From positions 1 through 8,565 of the forward strand of contig JAOZRY010000102.1 of the NCBI GenBank assembly GCA_029939965.1: a stretch of 8,565 nucleotides of DNA. The letters run 5' to 3'. This document shows, piece after piece, positions 1-6,538 of this stretch. Position 1 is the first letter of the stretch. Each line of letters opens with the position of its first letter. The notes under the pieces are model-generated. The model did no database searches. It saw only the letters and a program-made list of their open reading frames with translations, and was not told the origin of the DNA. A program made the position numbers and the translations under genes. Source of the DNA: Bacteroidales bacterium. GTDB taxonomy: Bacteria; Bacteroidota; Bacteroidia; Bacteroidales; 4484-276.

Positions 1-26
1 CAGGGTTCTGTAATATGGCCATTGCC

Positions 27-107
27 TAACCACAGGCTTCGCCTGTGGTTATTCATATTAAACCACTTTGTGGTTAATTTTAATCCTGAAGGGATTAAAC
101 GTGAATA
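27..107. repeat. Cluster of three nested palindromes, REP-like dispersed element
   Basis: Three hairpins lie back to back. Positions 27-37 pair perfectly with 41-51 (11 bp, loop TTC). AACCAC at 61-66 pairs with GTGGTT at 70-75 (loop TTT). TTTAATCC at 79-86 pairs with GGATTAAA at 92-99. TATTCA at 50-55 also pairs with TGAATA at 102-107 and encloses the last two hairpins, giving a cloverleaf-like layout. From memory, palindromic units containing CCTGAAGGGATT recur between genes in Bacteroidota genomes, and some such families are moved by REP-associated Y1 transposases. No such transposase gene is in the window, so the link is inference. The structure itself is seen directly. The rest of 1-365 holds only a 6-bp hairpin (TCCCGA 123-128 with TCGGGA 136-141) and no convincing gene. 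Confidence 0.6.
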
Positions 108-290
108 GCTCTGTTTAGCCTGTCCCGATTTTTCTTCGGGAAAGTGCAGGGAAAATTACAGGGAATGAATATTCGGCCATAAGGATTTGGGGAAACACAA
201 GACAGCATGATAATTAATAATGGAAAATGTTGCATAACATTTATAGCATAATGACATATAGGAATAATTGCAAGTATAATATGTAATTTC

Positions 291-314
291 AAAAGTTCAA
301 CTCGTTGAATTTTT
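291..314 (-). terminator. Candidate intrinsic terminator after miaA
   Basis: TTCAAC at 296-301 and GTTGAA at 304-309 form a perfect inverted repeat flanked by A-run (291-294) and T-run (311-314), about 50 bases downstream of the miaA stop. Read on the minus strand the stem is followed by TTTT, as in an AT-rich rho-independent terminator. The stem is short and low in GC, and one flanking pair is an A/C mismatch on the minus strand. The arrangement is nearly symmetric, so it could act in both directions. The assignment rests mainly on position. Confidence 0.35.
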
Positions 315-365
315 GCTATTTATGAAGTCCAAATTAGAATTAATTCCCGGAAAAAAATTCTTTAA

Positions 366-1304
366 TCAAAATATTTTTGTGTGTAAATATTGTAATATCT
401 CGTGGGTATGCTCTGGCAAAAACCAACGTATTTCGTTGTCGCGTTTAAACCATGTTAGCTGGCGTTTGGCGTATCTTCGTGTGTTGGTCTTAATATTTTC
501 GATTGCTCTTTCAAGAGGAATTTCCCCATCCAAAAAGTCAAATATTTCGCGGTAGCCAACTGTTTTAAGTGCATTTAAATGACGAAATGGAGTCAAAGAT
601 TCCACCTCTTCAACCAACCCTTTTTCGATCATACCATCAGTACGTGTGCTAATATTTCTAAAAAGCAACTCCCTTGGTCGATTAATGCCAATTTTTATAA
701 TCTCAAAATCCCTGGGCTTGGTTTCTCTACAACGAAAAGATGTATATGTATTTCCGGTAAGAAGGCAAACCTCGATGGCTCGTTTTATGCGATTTGGGTT
801 GGATTTATCTACTTTTTCAAAATATTCAGGATCAAGTTGAGCCAATTTCTTCCTCAAAAAATCAATACCCTCGTTAGTATGCCAGTCATCAATTTTATTT
901 CTGATATCTTCATTCGGATCAGGCATATCATCAATTCCATCACAAACTGCATTGATGTACAAACCTGATCCGCCAGTTAACACAGCTACATCCTTTTCCG
1001 CAAAAATTGTATGTAACAATCTGAGAGCATCCTTTTCAAATCGGGCTACATTATAATATTGATGTATCGACAGATGGCTTGCAAAATAATGTGGGATTTT
1101 CGATTTTTCTTCTGTAGTGGGAGTTGCTGTTCCAATCTTTAGTTCTTTATAAAACTGCCGCGAATCGGCCGACAGAATTACAGTATCGAAATGTTGAGCT
1201 ATTTTTATTGCCAGGCTCGTTTTGCCAATTGCCGTTGGTCCAACCAAAACAATAAGTGTCTTTTTTTTGGGCTTTCCGGGTATTTGCAGATACCTAATAG
1301 TCAT
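366..1304 (-). CDS. miaA: tRNA dimethylallyltransferase
   Basis: MiaA transfers a dimethylallyl group from DMAPP to N6 of adenosine 37 in tRNAs that read codons starting with U. The nucleotide-binding P-loop GPTAIGKT is at about residues 22-29, followed by the family motif SADSRQFYKELKIGTA, then TGGSGLY near 110-116. The C-terminal half has KTVGYREIF and the RRYAKRQLTWFKRD segment typical of the family. About 312 residues is the usual length. The ATG at 1304-1302 is chosen; a GTG one codon upstream (1307) is also in frame. The start lies inside the 3' end of the preceding gene, overlapping it by 11 bases, which suggests translational coupling. A perfect AGGAGG at 1312-1307 sits only two bases before the ATG, unusually close, so it may simply encode part of the upstream protein. 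The family assignment is secure; only the exact start is uncertain. Confidence 0.96.
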   Translation of the reverse strand: MTIRYLQIPGKPKKKTLIVLVGPTAIGKTSLAIKIAQHFDTVILSADSRQFYKELKIGTATPTTEEKSKIPHYFASHLSIHQYYNVARFEKDALRLLHTIFAEKDVAVLTGGSGLYINAVCDGIDDMPDPNEDIRNKIDDWHTNEGIDFLRKKLAQLDPEYFEKVDKSNPNRIKRAIEVCLLTGNTYTSFRCRETKPRDFEIIKIGINRPRELLFRNISTRTDGMIEKGLVEEVESLTPFRHLNALKTVGYREIFDFLDGEIPLERAIENIKTNTRRYAKRQLTWFKRDNEIRWFLPEHTHEILQYLHTKIF

Positions 1305-1851
1305 CACCTCCTACATCAAAATCATCATCATCATCATCATCATCCGAAAACATTGAGTTAAAATCATGCAGCAATTTTTGTTTTAGCTTATCAGGGTCTT
1401 GTTCAACTTTCACATTTTCGCGCAACACAAGTGTACCTTTACTATAAATCATTTCCGGGTATTTTTTTTTATCATCTGCTTTAGCAATATCAAATATCTC
1501 TAACTGGAAAGTATGCATTTGCAAAAAGTCGTATTCGTAAATAAACATCTGACCAATCTCTTTCAAAAAAACATCCAACCTGGTTCTATCCATCAGAAAA
1601 ATAGGTTGCATCGCATCAGCTTTCCCGGCCTTTTTATCAACCTCACCCGACATATCCATGAGTGTAATTTCTTGCAATTTTTTCCAGTTGTCGTCAATAA
1701 TTTGAAAAGAGGCCAATTCTTTCCCACCAAGCTTTATGTTTTTAACAATAAAATCGTGCAACGTTTTGAAGGTTTGATTAGATTTTATTTCCAACTCCCT
1801 GATAAAACCATCCTGATCATCAACTAATATCCTGATTCTGAAAATATTCAT
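1294..1851 (-). CDS. pRiA4b ORF-3-like protein with poly-Asp tail
   Basis: This 185-residue protein begins IFRIRILVDDQDGFIRELEI and continues with a TFKTLHDFI segment, a pattern I recognise from the plasmid pRiA4b ORF-3-like family (PF07929; relatives are called IS1096 passenger TnpR-like). The family's molecular function is not established, and nothing here indicates a catalytic site. The C-terminus is very acidic: eight consecutive Asp residues encoded by eight identical GAT codons, then FDVGGDDY. There is no signal peptide or membrane segment, so it is probably cytosolic. It lies between the CCA-adding enzyme gene (128 bases upstream) and miaA, whose start it overlaps, so it is probably co-transcribed with tRNA-maturation genes. 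Despite the IS-derived family label there is no sign of an insertion element around it. The family call is fairly confident; the function is unknown. Confidence 0.85.
   Translation of the reverse strand: MNIFRIRILVDDQDGFIRELEIKSNQTFKTLHDFIVKNIKLGGKELASFQIIDDNWKKLQEITLMDMSGEVDKKAGKADAMQPIFLMDRTRLDVFLKEIGQMFIYEYDFLQMHTFQLEIFDIAKADDKKKYPEMIYSKGTLVLRENVKVEQDPDKLKQKLLHDFNSMFSDDDDDDDDFDVGGDDY
1321..1344. repeat. (ATC)8 microsatellite inside the poly-Asp tail
   Basis: Eight perfect ATC triplets on the plus strand read as eight GAT (Asp) codons on the minus strand in the tail of the pRiA4b-like gene. Slippage by whole units would change the length of the acidic tail without shifting the frame. It ends about 17 bases upstream of the miaA start codon. 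Confidence 0.9.
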
Positions 1852-1873
1852 AATTTATTACTCAATTTTATGA

Positions 1874-1903
1874 TTTATTATTTATTATTTATTATTTATT
1901 ATT
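1874..1903. repeat. Tandem heptamer repeat (TTTATTA)4
   Basis: Four perfect copies of TTTATTA (1874-1880, 1881-1887, 1888-1894, 1895-1901) plus two further bases. The array lies 22 bases upstream of the start of the minus-strand pRiA4b-like gene, in the 128-base gap after the CCA-transferase gene. A change of copy number would alter spacing in the leader or promoter of the downstream pair. No clear TAnnTTTG element is seen in this gap, so the array may equally be a neutral AT-rich spacer. Confidence 0.85.
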
Positions 1904-1915
1904 GAAACAGCAAAA

Positions 1916-1941
1916 CGGGAAACTGACAACAAAAAATTCAA
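1916..1941. repeat. 26-base dispersed repeat, copy 1
   Basis: The segment starting CGGGAAACTGACAAC matches 6388-6413 in the same orientation at 24 of 26 positions (differences at the 14th and 24th bases). It sits directly beside the heptamer array in the gap between the CCA-transferase and pRiA4b-like genes. The second copy follows the large structured element at 6159-6314, so this may be a leftover end of the same kind of element. Confidence 0.7.
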
Positions 1942-1979
1942 GTATCTATAAATTCAATGAGATAAAAAAACCAACCTCA

Positions 1980-3395
1980 TCATTCATCAATTTTTGCAGA
2001 TTTCAAACCCATTTCTTTACTAATTTTAAGCATAAACCCATAAGCTTCATCATAATCATTTCCAATTTCACCCTCAAGAATAGCCTCACGGATAGCCTTC
2101 TTAATATCCCCCACCATTCTGCAAGGTTTTAAATTAAATGTCTCCATTATTACTTCACCTGAAATTGGAGGTTGCCAGTTTCGCAGTCTGTCTTTTTCTT
2201 CAATCTCGATGAGCTTTTGCCGAACCACTTCAAAATTCTTTTTATATCTCCTGATCTTTTCGGGGATTTTTGACGACATATCCGCCTCACAAAGTTGCAT
2301 CAGATCATCAACTTCATCACCTGCATCAAAAAGTAACCGCCGTACTGCTGAGTCAGTAACAATTTCCTCAGAAAGTACTATAGGCCTGAGGTGTAAGGCT
2401 ACCAACTTTTGAACATATTTTAACTTGTAACCGGTAGGGAGTTTTAATCTTTTAAAAATACCCGGAAGCATTTTGGCTCCCACAAAATCGTGCGCATGAA
2501 AAGTCCAACCAATTTCATTAACCCATTTTTTAGTTCTGGGTTTACCAATATCATGAAGGATAGCTGCCCAACGTAACCAAAGATTACCGGATTTTGCGGC
2601 TATATTATCAAGCACAATCAAGGTATGATAAAAGTTATCTTTATGACCTTTGCCTTCCTTGAATTCTGCTCCCTGCAAAGCAACCATTTCCGGAAAAAAT
2701 ACAGAAAGCAAACCGGTTGTGAATAGTAATTTGAAACCGAGAGAGGGCGTATGTGCCATCACAATTTTATTTAACTCATCAGTAATACGTTCTTGCGAAA
2801 CAATTTTGAGCCGATGGGCATTCCGGCTGATGGCCACAAAACTTGCATCCTCAATTCTAAACTCTAAAGTTGCAGCAAATCTAATGGCACGCATCATCCG
2901 TAATGGATCATCGGAGTAGGTAATATCAGGATTGAGGGGTGTGCGAATTATCCTGTTTTTAAGGTCTTCTTCACCATTAAAGGGGTCAATCAAATTTCCG
3001 TACGAATCTTTATTAAGACTAATACTCATGGCATTGATGGTAAAATCCCTGCGTTTCTGATCGTCTTCAAGTGTTCCGTTCTCAACAACAGGTTTACGGG
3101 AATCGAAACGGTACGACTCCCTTCGGGCACCTACAAACTCAATTTCACAATCCTTATATCGCAACATTGCAGTACCAAAGTTTTTAAAATACTTTACCTT
3201 AGTATTTCCGGCCTTTTTACCAATTGCCTGAGCCACATCCATTCCACTACCAACCACCACCACATCAATATCTTTTGAAGGATGTCCGAGCAATAAATCA
3301 CGCACGAAACCACCCACAACAAATGCTTCTATATTCATTTCGAATGCAGCTTCTGAAATTAACTCAAAAACCGGATGTGTTAAAAATGCCTTCAC
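1980..3395 (-). CDS. cca: CCA-adding tRNA nucleotidyltransferase with HD domain
   Basis: This class II nucleotidyltransferase builds or repairs the CCA 3' end of tRNA from CTP and ATP. At the N-terminus, GGFVRDLLLG (about 28-37) is followed by the metal-binding DID at 42-44. Then come RRDFTINAM at 115-123 and DPLRMMRAIRFA at 163-174, which are the nucleotide-recognition and neck motifs. An HD phosphohydrolase-type domain follows, with His257 and LHDIGKP at 280-286. The 471 residues suit the HD-containing form common in Bacteroidota. I use the generic name: the sequence alone does not separate a full CCA-adding enzyme from a C-adding or A-adding partner. It is the first gene of a likely minus-strand transcript leading to the pRiA4b-like gene and miaA. 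A TAGTTTTG promoter element lies about 32 bases upstream of the start. Confidence 0.95.
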   Translation of the reverse strand: MKAFLTHPVFELISEAAFEMNIEAFVVGGFVRDLLLGHPSKDIDVVVVGSGMDVAQAIGKKAGNTKVKYFKNFGTAMLRYKDCEIEFVGARRESYRFDSRKPVVENGTLEDDQKRRDFTINAMSISLNKDSYGNLIDPFNGEEDLKNRIIRTPLNPDITYSDDPLRMMRAIRFAATLEFRIEDASFVAISRNAHRLKIVSQERITDELNKIVMAHTPSLGFKLLFTTGLLSVFFPEMVALQGAEFKEGKGHKDNFYHTLIVLDNIAAKSGNLWLRWAAILHDIGKPRTKKWVNEIGWTFHAHDFVGAKMLPGIFKRLKLPTGYKLKYVQKLVALHLRPIVLSEEIVTDSAVRRLLFDAGDEVDDLMQLCEADMSSKIPEKIRRYKKNFEVVRQKLIEIEEKDRLRNWQPPISGEVIMETFNLKPCRMVGDIKKAIREAILEGEIGNDYDEAYGFMLKISKEMGLKSAKIDE

Positions 3396-3426
3396 AATTT
3401 TTGGTGATAATATTTAAAAAAGGGTG

Positions 3427-3434
3427 CAAAACTA
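3427..3434 (-). promoter_or_regulatory. Bacteroidota -7 promoter element for cca
   Basis: The minus strand reads TAGTTTTG, an exact match to TAnnTTTG, 32 bases before the cca start, giving a leader of roughly 25 bases. No TTG -33 element is visible at the usual 17-23 base spacing. The rest of 3396-3673 holds an A7/T8 inverted run (3462-3481), which might be a weak terminator for the upstream block, and an inverted pair TAATTAGCG/CGCTAATTA (3516-3524, 3648-3656). I see no gene there. Confidence 0.5.
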
Positions 3435-3673
3435 ATAAAAATGAATATGGATAAACTATTGAAAAAAAGATTGTTTTTTTTAACCGGATGAATTTAAAAG
3501 GTTTTTGTAATAGAGTAATTAGCGAATAAAACGGTATCTGTCGTTATGGGTAAAAAGCACTTTACTGTAATGCCTGATTCTTTAGTACGGGGCAATTAGC
3601 TTATCTGTTTTGTAATAAAATAGCCTTTACATCTTTGCTTCCATTTGCGCTAATTATTTCTTTACATTGGGTT

Positions 3674-3970
3674 TTATTTAAAGATTATTTCGTCAATAAT
3701 TTCGTGCCCTGCTTCGCGATTCAATGCTTTTTTAATTTTTTCGCGTGCATAAGTCAACTCATTGCGAAGAGCAGCAGAGTCCATTTCGGCATACAGCTTA
3801 CGCCTATATATCCTGAGTTGCACAGTATGCATAGCAATCATTTCACCAACTACCCTTTCCCATGAATTGATAAGGCCTGCTTCGGTAAACTTACTTTGAA
3901 GTTTGTATCTGTTGAGCATTGCTTTTATGGCATCACCCAAACTAATTACATTTCTATCGTGGTGTCCCAT
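3674..3970 (-). CDS. DUF721 / DciA-like protein
   Basis: A 98-residue protein of the DUF721 family (PF05258). The recognisable pattern is an N-terminal helix (SLGDAIKAML) followed by the INSWERVVGEMIAMHT segment, then basic strands (LRIYRRKLYAEM) and the SAALRNELTYAREKI helix. DUF721 includes DciA, which loads or assists the replicative helicase DnaB in bacteria lacking DnaC. This copy contains little beyond the core domain, so a helicase-related role is inference from the family. Its ATG shares one base with the recF stop codon (TAATG), indicating translational coupling. Adjacency of DUF721 genes to recF is seen in other bacteria and supports a link to DNA replication or repair. The nearest downstream gene, cca, begins 278 bases away. 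Confidence 0.85.
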   Translation of the reverse strand: MGHHDRNVISLGDAIKAMLNRYKLQSKFTEAGLINSWERVVGEMIAMHTVQLRIYRRKLYAEMDSAALRNELTYAREKIKKALNREAGHEIIDEIIFK

Positions 3971-5097
3971 TAATCTCCGTTAAAATAATTTTTTACTTCT
4001 TCTACATCACCCTGCATTACCCTGTATATTTTATGGTCGGTGTTTATTTTTTCCAACAAATGTTCGATACGCTCTTGCTGGGTATCTGTAATAAAAACCT
4101 GCCCGAAAGTATTTTCGCTCGAAAGTTTAATCAGTTGCTCTACACGATCCTCATCAAGTTTATCAAAAATATCATCGAGCAACAATACAGGTTTATATCC
4201 TTTCAGGTTTTTAATGTATTCGTACTGCGCCAAACGTAAGGCAATGATAAATGATTTTTGCTGTCCCTGTGAGCCAAATTTCTTCACAGGATGACCTGAT
4301 ATCCTAAAAAGCAGATCATCTTTATGAACCCCAACTGTAGTATGCTTTAAAATCCTGTCTCGGTCGAGTGCAACAACCAGCAATTCGTCCATGTTGTGCT
4401 GGATGAGCTGTGATTCGTACGTGATAGATACCGACTCTTTTCCGCCAGAAATCATCTCGAAATAGTTGTTAAAAACCGGAATATACTCCTCCATAAATTT
4501 TTTTCGAACCGGATAGATTTTGGCTCCAAGACCTGACAACTGCAAATCCCAAATATCGAGCGACTCGCGATCGAAATATTTACGTTCGGCAAATGCTTTT
4601 AGCAAGGCGTTACGTTGCGATAGCACCTTATTGTAGTTGATTAGATTATCGAGGTAAATTTTATCGAACTGCGAAATAACACTGTCGATAAAACGTCGTC
4701 GGATATCGCTTCCATCATTAATAAGATCGCGATCGTAGGGCGAGATCATAACCAACGGAAACAGCCCGATATGATTTGCCAAACGATCGTACTCTTTTTT
4801 GTTAAGCTTGAAACTTTTTTTATGGTTGCGTTTCTGAACGCATTGGATGGTATCCGTTTTTTCGTTGCTCACATTATACTTTCCCAAAACGGAAAAATAG
4901 TCCTCCCCATGCCTTATGTTTTGAGAGTCGATGGGGTTAAAGTAACTTTTGCAAAACGACAAATAATAAATCGAATCGAGGATATTTGTTTTTCCTGCAG
5001 CATTGTTTCCAATAAAACAGTTTATCCTGGAAGAAAATTCTAAATCTGCCGTGGTAATATTTTTAAAATTAAATAGCTGTAATTCTTTTAAATACAT
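3970..5097 (-). CDS. recF: DNA replication and repair protein RecF
   Basis: RecF is an SMC-like ATPase that, with RecO and RecR, loads RecA onto gapped single-stranded DNA. The protein starts MYLKELQLFNFKNI, typical of the family. Walker A is GNNAAGKTN at 30-38. PLVMISPYDRDLI and DIRRRFIDSVISQFD are RecF hallmarks in the middle. The signature segment FGSQGQQKS lies near 275 and Walker B is LLLDDIFDKLD near 305-315, so all ATPase motifs are intact. At 375 residues the length is normal. It lies 29 bases downstream of ispH and overlaps the DUF721 gene by one base, so the three are probably one transcript. No dedicated promoter element was found in the short gap before recF. Confidence 0.97.
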   Translation of the reverse strand: MYLKELQLFNFKNITTADLEFSSRINCFIGNNAAGKTNILDSIYYLSFCKSYFNPIDSQNIRHGEDYFSVLGKYNVSNEKTDTIQCVQKRNHKKSFKLNKKEYDRLANHIGLFPLVMISPYDRDLINDGSDIRRRFIDSVISQFDKIYLDNLINYNKVLSQRNALLKAFAERKYFDRESLDIWDLQLSGLGAKIYPVRKKFMEEYIPVFNNYFEMISGGKESVSITYESQLIQHNMDELLVVALDRDRILKHTTVGVHKDDLLFRISGHPVKKFGSQGQQKSFIIALRLAQYEYIKNLKGYKPVLLLDDIFDKLDEDRVEQLIKLSSENTFGQVFITDTQQERIEHLLEKINTDHKIYRVMQGDVEEVKNYFNGD

Positions 5098-5126
5098 GAT
5101 TACAAGATTATTTACTGTTGATTTAT

Positions 5127-6002
5127 TTATAAATCATTAACCAATTTTGATGCTACACGCCGAAGAAGCCATTCAGGCGTTGATGTTGCTCCTGTAATCC
5201 CAATATTGGTAATGTTTTTTAGCCAAGCATAATCAATATCTTCGGACCCGCCAATGTAATAGGATTTAGGATTCTCGAGCTTACAAACAGAGAACAAATA
5301 CTTTCCGTTAGATGATTTTTTTCCTCCTACAAATAGCACCAGATCATTTTTTCGCGCAAATTCCTTCAGATTCGTATCTCGGTTGCTAACCTGATAGCAA
5401 ATACTGTTGTTGCCCGAAAATTGCAAATTCTCAGTTTTTTGAAATTCACCCTGTTTTCTGGAAATTTCGGTAGCAATTTGCTCATAAACATCCTTGTTTT
5501 TGGTTGTTTGCGCGTAAAGATCAACCGGCCTTTCAAAATCAATTTTTTCGATATCTCCCACACTTTCCACAATAATAGCTTCATTTTCAATCTGCCCGTT
5601 TAATCCAATTACTTCAGGATGGTTCTGCATACCATAGATTACAACCTGTGTTTTCATCTCCTTTCCCCGAACAAAGGATTGCTTAATTTTCTGTTGCAAC
5701 TTCAACACCACCGGACATGTTCCTTCGATGAGTGTAATATTATTTTTTTCAGCAATCTGATATGTTTCGGGGGGTTCACCATGTGCGCGAATTAACACTT
5801 TTGCACCATTGAGTTTTTTTAAATTATCATGATTAATAACTTTCAAACCCAGTGCCTGTAACCTTTTCTCTTCCTCCTCGTTGTGAATAATTTGCTCAAG
5901 GCAATACAATGATCCTGCTTTAGCAAGTTCCTCCTCAGCAATCTTAATAGTCCTTTTAACGCCGCTGCAAAACCCGGCATTTTTATCAATCGAAATATGC
6001 AT
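5127..6002 (-). CDS. ispH: 4-hydroxy-3-methylbut-2-enyl diphosphate reductase
   Basis: IspH (LytB) is the last enzyme of the MEP pathway; it reduces HMBPP to IPP and DMAPP using a 4Fe-4S cluster. The three cluster ligands are visible: Cys12 (AGFCSGVKR), Cys96 (GTCPVV) and Cys202 (SICYQVSNRD). RAHGEPPE (His74), NHPEVIG (His128, catalytic Glu130), AQTTKN and GGKKSSNGK supply substrate contacts, and TGATSTPEWL closes the domain. At 291 residues it is a normal stand-alone enzyme, not the IspH-S1 fusion found in some bacteria. The DMAPP it makes is also the substrate of MiaA, encoded farther along on the same strand. The ATG at 6002 is directly preceded by GGAGA. It is the first gene of the ispH-recF-DUF721 block. 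Confidence 0.97.
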   Translation of the reverse strand: MHISIDKNAGFCSGVKRTIKIAEEELAKAGSLYCLEQIIHNEEEEKRLQALGLKVINHDNLKKLNGAKVLIRAHGEPPETYQIAEKNNITLIEGTCPVVLKLQQKIKQSFVRGKEMKTQVVIYGMQNHPEVIGLNGQIENEAIIVESVGDIEKIDFERPVDLYAQTTKNKDVYEQIATEISRKQGEFQKTENLQFSGNNSICYQVSNRDTNLKEFARKNDLVLFVGGKKSSNGKYLFSVCKLENPKSYYIGGSEDIDYAWLKNITNIGITGATSTPEWLLRRVASKLVNDL

Positions 6003-6023
6003 TCTCCGTTATATTATGAACCA

Positions 6024-6031
6024 CAAAATAA
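6024..6031 (-). promoter_or_regulatory. Weak -7 promoter candidate for ispH
   Basis: The minus strand reads TTATTTTG, one mismatch from TAnnTTTG, 21 bases before the ispH start. No TTG -33 element lies at the usual distance. It is listed because it is the best match in the upstream gap, which otherwise holds only a small CCGG/CCGG hairpin (6099-6111) before the structured element at 6159. Confidence 0.25.
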
Positions 6032-6158
6032 GGCAATTTTAATAGAATCAGGGAGAATTATTGATAGGTTGTTACGAATTTAACTTTTAATACCTAACCC
6101 GGACAAGCCGGAAAAGAGATAGAATAACGTAAAAATTAGATTCCGATTTTTAAGTTAG

Positions 6159-6314
6159 TTTTTTTTTGGGCGGCTACGGGCTTTCCGTTTGTAGTTGCCT
6201 TGTGCCGGCTGTATTTTTGTAAGCCGTACGTGGGCTTCCTTCGTCAGCCTACGCCGGCCAACAAAAATATCAGCCGCCACTTGCGACAATCTACCACTCC
6301 AATCCCTGCCGCTC
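6159..6314. other. Large GC-rich structured intergenic element
   Basis: This block is clearly more GC-rich than its surroundings and begins with a T-run ending at 6167. One interrupted hairpin spans 6194-6287: 6194-6198/6283-6287, 6202-6204/6278-6280, 6206-6211/6271-6276, 6212-6220/6261-6269 after a one-base bulge, 6223-6226/6255-6258, and 6229-6236/6246-6253 around a nine-base loop, about 35 pairs in all. Outer segments GGGCGGC (6168-6174) and GCCGCTC (6308-6314) can close it, as can GGG 6178-6180 with CCC 6304-6306. A competing pairing, 6169-6175 with 6272-6278, is possible. From memory, blocks framed by GGGC...GGGCTTTCCG and CACTCCAATCCCT recur between genes in Bacteroidota; I know no established function. 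No ORF explains it. It may be a structured RNA or a mobile palindromic element; strand is undecided. Confidence 0.6.
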
Positions 6315-6387
6315 GGCACTACGAGGCAACGAGATTGAATGAGTTTGGTTGCAACGCAGAGTAAGTAGAAACTAACGAAATCTGAAG

Positions 6388-6413
6388 CGGGAAACTGACA
6401 GCAAAAAATTTAA
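6388..6413. repeat. 26-base dispersed repeat, copy 2
   Basis: Matches 1916-1941 at 24 of 26 positions, same orientation. It lies about 75 bases beyond the structured element, in a stretch (6315-6387) that also contains a small hairpin, GCAAC 6326-6330 with GTTGC 6348-6352. It may mark one end of the element. From here to the promoter at 6539 I see nothing identifiable. Confidence 0.7.
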
Positions 6414-6538
6414 ACACCATGTTGGTTAGTTTTCCAAATTAAGATCCTGACCACTCCATCAATAATATATCCAATAGATGCATCATTTTTTTATCTTGTT
6501 TAACACTCCCTTATTTCACCAGTCCACAAAATCTTTTG

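Noticed and set aside
95..292. Minus-strand 65-codon frame with a hydrophobic first half
   Set aside because: Its 3' end reads into the palindromic repeat, it has no promoter element, and the residues look like translation of AT-rich intergenic DNA.
313..968. Plus-strand frames opposite miaA (up to 129 codons)
   Set aside because: They are antisense shadows of a confidently identified gene and resemble no protein family.
1902..2132. Plus-strand 76-codon frame opposite the 3' end of cca
   Set aside because: It begins in the repeat-bearing gap and runs antisense into cca; no family pattern.
3462..3481. A7/T8 inverted run as an intrinsic terminator for the recF block
   Set aside because: A stem of only A-T pairs about 200 bases after the last gene is weak evidence; mentioned only in passing.
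3516..3656. Inverted 9-base pair TAATTAGCG / CGCTAATTA
   Set aside because: The arms are over 120 bases apart in AT-rich DNA and nothing else supports a joint function.
3224..3865. Plus-strand frames of 76 codons over the cca start and the DUF721 gene
   Set aside because: Antisense to real genes, with compositions expected of complementary strands.
4560..4795. Three CGATCG sites within about 220 bases of recF
   Set aside because: All lie in coding sequence of an ordinary gene and can be explained by codon use; too few to suggest a signal.
5366..5590. Minus-strand 74-codon frame within ispH
   Set aside because: It lies wholly inside ispH in another frame; ispH is complete and shows all its motifs.
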